Source: Ianthella basta (lineage: Eukaryota; Porifera; Demospongiae; Verongiida; Ianthellidae). Taken from it: DNA of 64,000 nt. The notes under the pieces were generated by a model. It was not told where the DNA came from, did not search any database, and was given only the letters and a program-made list of their open reading frames with translations. The stretch lies in assembly GCA_964019415.1 (NCBI GenBank), contig OZ025873.1, positions 8,811,234-8,875,233 on the forward strand, read 5' to 3'. Shown here one piece after another: positions 12,901 to 53,181 of this stretch. Within the stretch, counting starts at the first letter, position 1. Every line of letters begins with the position of its first letter. Position numbers and translations under genes: made by a program.

Positions 12901-13073
12901 CCCTAACCTGTGTGACTGTTTCTGGCAATGGAGGCTTTGGGGCCTATGTATGCAGTAGTACCTATGTTGCCCGTGTATCAGACACCAATGTCCCTCACTG
13001 TTTGTATGTGTTGTTGCACTGCCTTCCTCTTCATATTACTACAGGTTTGCTGGGTCCCACTCCTCCTACATGA
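4954..13073 (+). CDS. Gene A: CARD - Death domain - Roc-COR GTPase - CARD protein
   Basis: Proposed coding exons: 4954-4963, 6505-6786, 6994-7077, 7619-7687, 7750-8037, 8665-8688, 9340-11402, 11484-11532, 11859-11918, 12312-12590 and 13045-13073. All have AG acceptors and GT donors. Every exon is phase 1-1, except that the COR exon ends in phase 0 and the next begins in phase 0. Order in the protein: Met-Ala-Thr start, CARD, Pro-rich linker, Death domain, Glu/Arg micro-exon, Roc GTPase plus COR, short acidic exon, Pro-rich linker, CARD, tail. It is probably a cytosolic signalling switch: CARD and Death modules recruit partners and the Roc-COR unit binds GTP. Further exons cannot be excluded without transcripts. 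Confidence 0.6.
5880..6090. mobile_element. Decayed relative of the 626-1897 MITE
   Basis: It shares the TCTGGCTAGCTAGA-like centre and the AACTTT, GCTGCTGA and GAACCCC..AAAGTT order with the two ends of the element at 626-1897. It is about 200 bp long and lacks the clean termini. It lies in intron 1 of gene A. The rest of that intron (4964-6504) shows nothing I can support. Confidence 0.4.
6505..6786 (+). CDS. Gene A exon: CARD-like domain 1
   Basis: 94 codons, phase 1-1, with an acceptor after CCTTGCAG and donor GTAGGT. It begins AEQVLAQFQDRFFHEVD and contains IIDGGDVEAIM, LYHSLRAKCTKDTLMDVCDV and GNPVMTSLGDDMKSVL. The helix spacing (charged first helix, short GI/IDGGD turn, Leu-rich fourth helix, VCDVI fifth helix, terminal amphipathic helix) fits the CARD family. 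Close paralogues lie at 12312, 28451, 34862 and 41886. A profile search would be needed to separate CARD from other death-fold types. Confidence 0.65.
6841..6950. repeat. (GT)n microsatellite in an intron
   Basis: An almost pure GT tract of about 110 bases lies between the CARD exon and the linker exon. The Val/Cys frames on one strand and His/Thr frames on the other are artefacts of it. Confidence 0.9.
6994..7077 (+). CDS. Gene A exon: Pro-rich linker
   Basis: 28 codons, phase 1-1, beginning EETAPPLPTLPQPQPTPEE and ending before a GTACGT donor. It belongs to a family of short linker exons (11859, 16469, 22066, 34228) that sit between folded modules. It is probably a flexible, disordered spacer. 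Confidence 0.6.
7619..8037 (+). CDS. Gene A exons: Death domain (7619-7687 and 7750-8037)
   Basis: Two phase 1-1 exons separated by a 62-base intron. The first ends SQKVYG; the second is 96 codons long, with GKAILEGLELDAATI, EGAVQAGLAKWIDG, PPTWDMILEAMEEAD and HIEGLKADLG. This is the Death-domain pattern: a buried Leu helix, the conserved Trp of helix 4-5 (KWIDG), PPTW before helix 5, and a final basic/Leu helix. Gene B has a Death domain of identical exon length at 14325-14612. Death domains form homotypic complexes in immune and death signalling. Confidence 0.7.
8665..8688 (+). CDS. Gene A micro-exon (charged)
   Basis: 24 bases, phase 1-1, between TTTTCTGCAG and GTGAGTG, encoding ERKEEEAR. 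It was chosen for its matched splice sites and phase. It could equally be a chance pairing; an RNA read would settle it. The intron 8689-9339 holds no other signal. Confidence 0.35.
9340..11402 (+). CDS. Gene A exon: Roc-COR (ROCO-family) GTPase
   Basis: A single 2-kb exon, open throughout (687 full codons), after acceptor TGGCCTCAG. G1/P-loop GPPEVGKS is at 9417-9440 and G3 DTGGQ at 9870-9884. G4 appears as YLVGTFKDQ, with TFKD in place of NKxD. The COR-like part follows, from VPVVWFICQEITS through FRALLQLFSLLGFYSFF to a Cys-containing C-terminal segment (GFECPCKN) and a final IWFSS motif shared with the exons at 54425 and 60597. ROCO proteins pair a Ras-like Roc domain with a COR dimerisation domain and act as slow GTP switches; members include LRRK2 and DAPK1. 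No kinase or LRR is attached here. The open frame extends upstream to 9285, but the phase-1 acceptor at 9339 fits the cluster. Confidence 0.8.
11484..11532 (+). CDS. Gene A short exon after COR (INHFPDEDMWVLKDID)
   Basis: 49 bases, phase 0 to 1, between TTCCTTCTAG and GTGAGT. Paralogues are at 20525-20570 (NKHPGDDVRVPKDSD), where it follows the kinase, and at 33912-33960, where it is broken. Gene F has a comparable exon at 62220. It is a small acidic connector that changes the reading phase back to 1 after an effector. Confidence 0.55.
11859..11918 (+). CDS. Gene A exon: Pro/Gln-rich linker
   Basis: 20 codons, phase 1-1, ending LQPQPIPDQ before a GTGGGC donor. Near-identical exons lie at 22066 (gene B) and 34228 (pseudogene C), and inverted in the block at 3422-4325. 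Confidence 0.6.
12312..12590 (+). CDS. Gene A exon: CARD-like domain 2
   Basis: 93 codons, phase 1-1. It begins VEQVLDYFQDRFIKYMD and contains KEIISDGDEATI, FLHGCLKAKCTNDAFLTVCD and GNPQMNALGEEMKAML. Same family as the exon at 6505. It is nearly identical to the exon at 34862 in pseudogene C, as expected from the segmental duplication. Confidence 0.65.
13045..13073 (+). CDS. Gene A terminal exon
   Basis: After acceptor ATTACTACAG the phase-1 frame reads LLGPTPPT then TGA at 13071-13073. Copies are at 35593-35621 and 30532 onward. In the other frame a longer peptide (VPLLLHELY...) stays open in all three copies. I attribute that to high nucleotide identity, but alternative use cannot be ruled out. 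The intron 12591-13044 holds nothing else recognisable. Confidence 0.45.
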
Positions 13074-13559
13074 GCTGTACCTGACTAGGTCTAGTGACAA
13101 GACACTGCCAGACTGTTCTGTTTGTACTAGTGAGTTTTGTACATTTATAGCTTACAAGTCAGTACGTCGCGCGCCAGACGTTCCTGCGGTTGAGAGACTT
13201 AATTGAGAGGGGAGAAACAGGGACTGCAGCTGCAGCTGTATGAATGCGAGACCATGCATGCAGCTGCAGGACTCAGATAACGATCTCGATACGAGCGTTC
13301 CGTTGTAGTCTCGTAGCACAAGGGCCCGGGTCAGGTTCACGCGCCTATATCTCCGTGGGGGATAACCCCCATTACACAATAGCGAACTGCGCATGCGCAC
13401 AAGGTTATAGACGCCATGCATCTTGGACGGAATGCCCCGGCCCGTAGATTCTCCCTGGCAGTGTAACTAAAGTCGCGATTGGGATACAGAGATTTGATCC
13501 GGAATCAGCGCTTGAACTTAACAATTGGATTCTCCACAGTTGAGACGACGCAGGGGACC

Positions 13560-13637
13560 TGTGTCTCACGTCATTGGTGTCTCTACAACTGCACCACTCT
13601 TTTCCTCAGCCGATCTGTAGTTGACTAGAAGCCGACA
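13560..13637 (+). promoter_or_regulatory. Conserved promoter/5' UTR block of gene B
   Basis: The stretch with CACGTCATTGGTGTCTC, a pyrimidine tract ending TTCCTCAG, and GCCGACA just before the ATG is repeated at 36102-36179 and, more diverged, at 31465-31542. Conservation of the same spacing upstream of three starts suggests a shared promoter with the transcription start near the pyrimidine tract. 13140-13560 is GC-rich and part of the same duplicated segment. Confidence 0.5.
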
Positions 13638-30686
<17,049 letters not shown>

Positions 30687-31464
30687 TCTTACTTTTGTGT
30701 AATATTAGGTATGCAATTTACAAGTCAATACATTAGCTACACATCCCCCCACCCGATGGGCATCTTTGTGATGGTAAACGCCCTCACCTCCTCCGCCATT
30801 TACTGACTGAGTATTATTAGGTATACTGAATGTATGTTGCCATGGAGTTGTTTAATCATTAGTTTTGTGATTGTAAAGCAGTTGCTGTTCCTGGACTGTA
30901 ATCACTTGCTGTGTGTGGATGATCCCAGCTGGGTGCACAGTAACAACAGGTACCTGTAACAGATGGCTATAGAGTGACCATGGCAGAGGTGGCCTCTTAC
31001 AGGTTGGGCACACAATGAATCAATGAGGCTGTGACAAGATTAAGTTAAGGGAACAAACATTGACATTGATATTGGATTGCAGTGCCTTCTATCCCATGCA
31101 GCCTGCATATCTATGCCTAGCCAACGTATGTAACGTTAATGCATGCAAATACATACGCATTAGGCGATACATGTACACACACTTGGCGTTTAATGGAAAG
31201 CAGAAACGCCCCGGTGCGGAGAAGTATCGCTGACACGCCATCGCGCAAATCGCAAACTGCGCGTGCGCACAGACGCTCTTACGTTGGTGATGTGCTCTGT
31301 AGACTCTCCCTTGCGGCCTATAGCTAGTTGCCAGTGAAGAAGCGGAGGATTTGAGCCGTAGTCTGCACAAAGGGTAACAATGGAGTACAGAAGCCAGATG
31401 CTCTCGCCTCTTAGGTCCGCTGTGGCGTAGGGTAATAATTCCCAGCCTGATGTGACGCGAACAA
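30687..31464. other. Intergenic region, no gene seen
   Basis: 3' flank of gene B, then a CpG-richer stretch (31190-31330) that resembles the promoter regions of genes B and D only in its right half. Confidence 0.5.
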
Positions 31465-31552
31465 AGGATGTACCTGACGTTATTGGTGTGTCTGCAACTG
31501 CATCGCACTTTCCCTCAGCCAGCAGTGGAGTAAGAGTCGACAGTGGCCGAGG
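31465..31552 (+). pseudogene. Copied promoter and start exon with GTG in place of ATG
   Basis: GACGTTATTGGTGTGTCTGC, a pyrimidine tract ending CCCTCAG, and then CGACAGTGGCCGAGG before a GTGAGTACT donor match the start regions at 13638 and 36180. The start codon is GTG, so this copy probably cannot start translation in the normal way. It stands upstream of pseudogene C. A poly-C run lies at 31777-31800. Confidence 0.5.
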
Positions 31553-32296
31553 GTGAGTACTAGTGTATGAGTTGTGCTGTTCGCCTTAGTGTGTGTTTGG
31601 AAGAGGGTGGGAGGGAAGGAGGAAGAAAGGTCAGGGGTGAAGGAGATCAATAAGGTTGTCAGTTGGACCAGTCATCTTCTGTGTGGTGTTCAAATTGCAT
31701 GTCAATGTCTTATGGTTTGGACATGCAATCCATAGCTACAATCACATCCTGCAAGCTCTTCAACACAAGAAAGTGTTCCCCCCCCCCCCCCCCCCCCCCC
31801 AAGCAACCTAACACTTGAGCCTGATCAGCTGTGATGGTAGAGGCTAATACTACAGTGTGGAACAATGGTAAGATGTATTGACCATGAATAGGTCATCATC
31901 AGTTTCAAAACTTGAACTTTCATAACTGACAAAGACTCTTGTGGTCAAAATGTCTTACCACTGTTCCTTATCGCTGTGTGAAAGCTCATCAACTTTCAAG
32001 TTCTAATTAGTTGTCTTTGTGAATAACCATAGGACCCTAAAAGCCATCTCCTTCTTGCAATGACTAAGGTCTACCATGAGTGAGGATATGCTTTTGGAGT
32101 GAGATGGCGCAGAGAAAGACCGCCTCTCTTATACAGTACATCCTATTGCAAAGTTGATGTGTGTGGATGTACACACACCTGTGGACTGCTGACCTGACTA
32201 GTTCTACTGAGCTGTCTAGTCAGTTCAGGGTTGTCTGTAGTGACTGCACTACATGTGTTGTGTACTGTAATCATGTAGTTTGTATGGTATCATTTG

Positions 32297-32532
32297 TTAG
32301 TATCTTACAGTATACAGTGTACAGTTTCTTAACAAGATATGTTTGTGCCTGCATCTATCTGCTGTAATGGCCATCTCACAAAATTCCCTTAGGTCCTCTA
32401 CAGCGGCATGACGCAACAAGTGGTCATGCATGATCTCCTTTCCCTCAGCGTCATTGGTGGCTGCAATTTGTAACACCAAGTCTACTGGAATCACCCCTTT
32501 ACGCTTCAGCCTCAGCAAATTGTACTTGGGAT
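32297..32532 (-). CDS. Minus-strand CARD-like exon (orphan)
   Basis: On the minus strand, an AG acceptor at 32533-32534 is followed by an open phase-1 frame with KYNLLRLKRKGVIPVDLVLQ, EIMHDHLLRH and VEDLREFCEMAI. The spacing of the KGVI turn, HDHLL helix and FCEMA helix resembles the AEQVL-type CARDs in this window (GGL/IIDGGD, LLYEHLEK, TVCDI). No other minus-strand exon of the kind is nearby. It could be the remains of an inverted gene copy. The first helix is short and the donor is unclear. Confidence 0.35.
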
Positions 32533-34424
32533 CTACACATTAAAAAAATTAATCTTCATAATCTTAAGGAAAAGCGGATACTAATTTATGGCCTGCAGTG
32601 GAAGGAAAAATTGAAGGATCAGAAGCAAAACAGTGCACTGGGAATGAAATGATGCAGGAGTTGCAAGGTTTGTGCCGCACATGTGTGTGTGTACTGTAGA
32701 GACAAACCACCAGTGAGTTGATGAACTCTGTTCAGGTTTACTTCACTTTGCTGACCCTCTGCATGTTTTCCAAACAGTGCTCCATTCTGACACATTTGTC
32801 AAGATTGAAGCTATTGGGAGGCAAACATTGAGCAGTACAGACTAAAAAGGTGCTCGTTGACATCTGTCGGCTTAACAGAGAAGTCTGCTTCACATCTAAC
32901 CATCTCTTTAGTTGGCCATTTTTTCACATGTTGGGAACATGGATGCCATCATGGACACTGCAGTATCTGGAAATACTCAGATGTGCCGCATTTTCAGCAA
33001 TGGGTTTGCTGTCTGACACTCACTTATGCTCTTAGCAAGAGAACAGTTAGAAAGTTTTAAATATTGATGAAGTTAGTCAGTGGAAGCTACGTAATTAGCC
33101 TATTCAGTACTACTAAGGTCTTGGTGTGAATACATTTTGGTATTGAAATAAAGCAAACTACCGCCCACTAGGTATACTAAGGAAGGCACCACCATGAGTG
33201 TGACGTTTGGCCCATGCACGAAGTCGTGTAATTGTCAGTCAGTGCGTCAATATTAAAGTATATGCTTAATGTGTTAAGGAGTGAGCACTTCTGAAGAACA
33301 AGATATACAGGAAGATTTCCCACTTAACACATGCAAGGGTAGAAGAATGTTGAGTAAGTACTTTACCTGAACTACCGGTAAATGGGTGGTGCAGATAAAC
33401 AGCTGGTGGTGGTGTTCTCCCTGTCATGATTGTTGTGCCTACAAATACTGAATGGTTCTAGACACTAATTCTTTCATCTTTCATCATTTACACCGTGCAT
33501 TTTTGATCATATAAAGCTTGTCTGCCGTGCATGTGTTAATGAGTATGAGCACTTGTGTGATCATGTGAGTAGGACCTAAGGACCAACCTCGTAAGTGACA
33601 ATAGTTTTACTTGTTACTGTAACTTGCTTGCTCCTTCATGCACAGATTCTGATGGCCCTGTGACCATCTCTCGTCCACCACCAGTGGCTGTATCTGGCAA
33701 TGGTAAGTGTGTTCACTGCTATGATATTGCCATGCAAGTGGTGCAAGGGCGGCTGTAGTATAGCCACTAGCCCCTTCTCATTAGCATGTGGGGGTGGAAG
33801 AGAAGTAGTGTCTAGAAACCAGTGTCGATTTTACAGAGTGCTCTCGCCAGGATTTAAGGTGTAAAGGGTACCCGCTAGGGCGATATTGTGTGGTTACTAA
33901 AGCTTTTCCAGATCAAACACTTCCCTGATAAAGACATGTGGATTCTGTAAGAAACTGATGGTGAGTTGATTTCCAATTCCATTACTTTATCTCTACTTTA
34001 TGTAAGAAGTCAAGTGCAAGGTGTGGTGCCTACCCAACAACACAGAGGCGTCCCTCTGCCTGTGCATAATTATAAGTGTGTGTGCACCTGCTTCCCAGTC
34101 CCATGTTCTCATATGACATACCGGTGAAGGGGTCTACTTGTAGTATAGTCACTAAGTCACTGGACTTTGCTGTGTGTACTGTTTGTACAATAGTCGTGAC
34201 AATGCATATTATTCTTTGTACGTACAGAAGAAACTGCCTCTCCTCCTCCACCAACCCCTCTGCAACCACAGCCAATCCCAGACCAAGGTCTGCAATTTTT
34301 TTACAACACAGATAGCCAGTTTAACTACCGTGAATGTACAGCCTACTCTGTGCACTAAGTTACATTGTCTGTGCAATCATTGTATTGCATAAGTACATGA
34401 ACAAGAGCTGTGCTTTAGGGTAAG

Positions 34425-34609
34425 CAGTGGCAGATCTAGAGGGGGATCCAGGGATGCAAAGGAACCCCCCTTTTGCTAGTCTTATCTACTAGTAGGAGTT
34501 TGGGCAGTTTTTAGACCAGAAAGAGGCGTGGTGGCCATATATCAGGGGCACTGTGTGAGCACCTAACTACTTTAGAACGCCTCTTTCAGAAATCCTAGAT
34601 CCGCCACTG
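34425..34609. mobile_element. 185-bp MITE with GTAAG target duplication
   Basis: The ends CAGTGGCAGATCTAG and CTAGATCCGCCACTG are inverted repeats, and GTAAG flanks both sides (34420-34424, 34610-34614). The matching position in the older copy, around 12058, has no insert, so the element landed after the segmental duplication. A fragment of the same family is at about 60463-60505. Confidence 0.8.
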
Positions 34610-34861
34610 GTAAGGTACACACCAACAGAACAACTCTCACTGTGAAGACGATTGTGCTTTGGCACCTTACACCATGCAAACAACACTCCATGGCTGTATG
34701 TATGTAGTCACTACTGTTGTGCAAGTTTGTTATTGCAGAACTGCACTACTGACATGACACTAGTGACCCTGTTCAAGTGCATGGCTGTAGGGTGGTCCTA
34801 CAGTGAACATCTGGTGCTGGCCAGTTTGAGTACTATGCATATCTCTTCCCTACACATGCAG

Positions 34862-35140
34862 TTGAACAAGTACTTGACTACTTCCAAGACCGGTTCATAA
34901 AGTACATGAACACAAGTGCAATTGTGTACAGTCTGAAGGACAAGGAGATCATTAGTGATGGTGATGAAGCAACAATCAGCATGGAGAATAGCACAACACT
35001 GCAAAACCAATTCCTCCATGGCTGCTTAAAGGCAAAGTGCACTAACGATGCCGTCCTGACTGTCTGTGACATGATTGTTGCTGTACAAGGCAATCCGCAG
35101 ATGAATGCATTAGGAGAGGAGATGAAAGCAATGTTGGAGG
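34862..35140 (+). CDS. CARD-like exon of pseudogene C
   Basis: 93 codons, phase 1-1, open, almost identical to 12312-12590 (VEQVLDYFQDRFIKYMNTSA, VAVQGNPQMNALGEEMKAML). Splice sites are intact. Confidence 0.55.
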
Positions 35141-36101
35141 GTAAGTATTGCTTGTGTGTTTGTTCGTATGTGCATGTACGTACATGTGTACAAGAGGGAG
35201 ACACTAGAATGCTGTTTCATTTCCATGTAACAGTGTGCCTTTTTCAGAACCATGCATTATTCAGGAGAGAGAGTAGGGAATGTGGAGCCATTAATTGGTC
35301 ACACATTGGTCACATGATCTGACGTCTGACATCACACAAATCCTGGTGACAAGTCCTGCTTAGGTCTGCTTGATGATACAGTGCATCACACACCTACCAA
35401 AGACAGTCTGTTGCCATGTCAACAAGTGCAGTCACATGTTGTATAGTTCCCTATCCTGTGTGACTGTTTCTGACAATTGAGGCTTTGGGGCCTATGTATG
35501 CACTAGTACCTATGTTGCCCGTGTATCAGACACCAATGTCCCTCACTGTTTGTATGTGTTGTTGCACTGCCCTCCTCTTCATATTACTACAGGTGTGCTG
35601 GGTCCCACTCCTCCTACATGAGCTGTACCTGACTAGGTCTAGTGACAAGACACTGCCAGACTGTTCTGTTTGTACTAGTGAGTTTGTACATTTATAGCTA
35701 CTAGTCTTACTGTTGTTACAAGTCAGTACGTCGCGCGCCAGACGTTCCTGCGGTTGAGAGACTTAATTGACAGGGTAGATCGAAACAGGGGCTACAGCTG
35801 CAGGACTCAGCTACCGATCTCGATACGGGCGTTCCGTTGTAGTCTCGTAGCACAGGGGCCCGGGTCAGGTTCACGCGACTGTATCTAGCTCCGTGGGGGA
35901 TAACCCCCATTACACAATAGCGAACTGCGCATGCGCACAAGGTTATAGACGCCATGCATGCATCTTGGACGGAGTGCCCCGGCCCGTAGATTCTCCCTGG
36001 CAGTGTAACTAAAGCCGCGATTGGGATACAGAGATTTGATCCGGAATCAGCGCTTGAACTTAACGATTGGATTCTCCAGAGTTGAGACGACGCAAGGGAA
36101 C

Positions 36102-36179
36102 TGTGTCTCACGTCATTAGTGTCTCTGCAACTGCACCACTCTTTCCCTCAGCCGATCTTTAGTTGACTAAAAGCCGACA
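36102..36179 (+). promoter_or_regulatory. Conserved promoter/5' UTR block of gene D
   Basis: Near-identical copy of 13560-13637: CACGTCATTAGTGTCTC, pyrimidine tract ending CCCTCAG, GCCGACA before ATG. Confidence 0.5.
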
Positions 36180-51252
<15,073 letters not shown>

Positions 51253-51366
51253 TGGCTACCTACCTAACATAAGCTATGATTTGCATCTGCTGTTCAGCAC
51301 ACTGCTTTTGTACATCTGGGAAGTGTTTGCAAATGTGTTTTCACAGATACTCAGTAATGTCCTCAA

Positions 51367-51372
51367 AATAAA
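51367..51372 (+). terminator. AATAAA polyadenylation signal of gene D
   Basis: AATAAA 115 bases after the nucleosidase stop codon, a normal place for 3' end formation. Confidence 0.5.
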
Positions 51373-52194
51373 GTCCCATTAAATATACTGAGAATGGTAT
51401 ATTAAATTAAGTCATGGTGGAGAGAAACCTGTTCTATTTGTGCATGCATGTGAAAATGAAACTTTGATACAGTGCTTTCTTGCATTCAGCTGATTGTTTG
51501 TAGAAGCTGTTTTGGGAATATGTTGCTTGCAGGCCGAGTTTGACAAGTTAAACCACTTAGGATGCGGGGATGCTGGTTTGTTCTCTCAGGGAGCCATCTG
51601 CTGACGCTCATATCTCAATCACCTCGCGTGCTTTGCTGATAGGTTCTTGGTGGATAGGTTGATGACGTCAAAGCTGATGAGTTGGTAATTTGCTTCTATC
51701 TCCCTGCTTCTGTCAGTATTATTCTTCATGACTTGTAACCAGAACCTGACACTCACACCTGTGTGACATCGCACAAGTGGGATCGCAACTAGATTTGTAT
51801 AGGCCACCTCCTTCTCTGTGCACTTCAGTTTAGTGACTTTGTGGTCAAGACGCTTCACTAATTTACCTTTCCTTTACTACATGATTGTTTAAGAACAGTC
51901 CCATTCTCGTCTCAATGCTGTAGCATGAGCCTCTACCACAACTTCACCCATACTGTCTGCCAGATGCTCGTTCACCTCTGTGAGGCACACATGCTCTGGC
52001 TGCTGATGTGTATTGTGTGGGATGGAGTTGAAAAATACTCAGCATTGAAGCTGATTCTCAAGACCGTCTTTGGCTCAGCAGAACGTTTTGATGGAGGGGG
52101 TGGGACTTTACTGCATGGCATGCCCCTAACTTGATCTCTAGGTGACAATTGACCATGTGTGTGCAAAGCTTGAGGAACTTCATTGTGTGATGTG

Positions 52195-52500
52195 CATACC
52201 CTCACCCCTTGATCCCCTCCCCCCTTAATCACTTCACCCCTGGATCCCCTTGCTCCCTCAATCTCCTCACTGTCTTGGTGCTCATCCCTAGATCTCTTCA
52301 CCACCCTACTCACCCCACCCCTTCATCCCCATGGTCCCCTACCTCCTCAATCCCCTCACCCCTCAGTCCTTTCAGTCCCTTGATCACCTCACCCCCCTTT
52401 GTCTTTTCACTCCCCTCATTCCCCTCAATCCTCTGTCAACCCTTTCACTCCCAAATCCCCTCACTCCTTCGCTTCCTTTCATCCTCTCACCCCATCAATG
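52195..52500. repeat. Pyrimidine-rich imperfect minisatellite (TCCCCTCA units)
   Basis: About 300 bases of C/T-rich sequence with repeated CCCCTCA and TCCCCT. The reading frames here are compositional. The remainder of 51373-53181 shows no gene, and no start exon of the shared type was found. Confidence 0.6.
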
Positions 52501-53181
52501 CCCTGGTCCACTTGGCCACAGCTACAATCACATCCTGCAAACTCTTCAATGCAAGGAGGTGTTCCCCTGAGCAACCTAGCGCTAGAACCTGATCAGCTGT
52601 CCCTTTCTCCCTAGTTTATCACACCTTTGCTTGCTGTTATGACTTGGGTAGCAGGAGTGTTTGCTTTCAGCAGGCTTGTATCAGCTCTTTACTAAGTGAC
52701 TATATTGCCCGAATCAGTCTAGCTCAATATCTTGTCATTGGTGCATCCTCTGGAGCTGCTTGTCCCCTCAGCAGCTCTACTATTTATACTCCTTGGTTTG
52801 ATCATCCTCAGGAGCTGATTTGATGAATACCTGTAGCATTAGGCGTGATTTTGTCGATTCTGCTGCGTCTACTGCCACCATTCAATGTGTCAATCACGTC
52901 AGTACGTGCATGTTTGTACACTCATATGTATTTGATGCACATGTGCTACCTGCGTGCCAGGTGTGATTTTGTGGCTCAATACTTTTAATCATTAATTATG
53001 CGTCATGTCCATAATGTGGGTTGTGTGTGTACTAGTGTACATACATGCTAGTGTACGTACAGATGGGTGCAGTGCAGCATTGTGTCAGTACTTCAGTGTG
53101 TGCCTTGTTTGTGTGCAGTACAGCTCACTTCAGCCTCAAAGGGCAATGGTTAGTTTGAATTTTGGTCTTCTTGACTTACAG

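Larger units (their letters stand above)
31543..35621 (+). pseudogene. Pseudogene C: copy of the 3' half of gene A
   Basis: Remaining exons are 33646-33702 (linker, SDGPVTISRPPPVAVSGN), 33912-33960 (connector exon with an in-frame TAA at 33948-33950), 34228-34287 (Pro/Gln linker), 34862-35140 (intact CARD-like exon) and 35593-35621 (tail). No effector exon is present, the presumed start is GTG, and the connector is broken. The region from 33880 on is the second copy of the segmental duplication. The CARD exon itself is intact, so a short transcript that skips the broken exon is conceivable. Between 31553 and 33645 I see only the orphan minus-strand exon. Confidence 0.6.

Noticed and set aside
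52209-52614. Overlapping Pro/Ser/Leu-rich frames
   Set aside because: Products of a C/T-rich minisatellite; no splice sites in matching phase.
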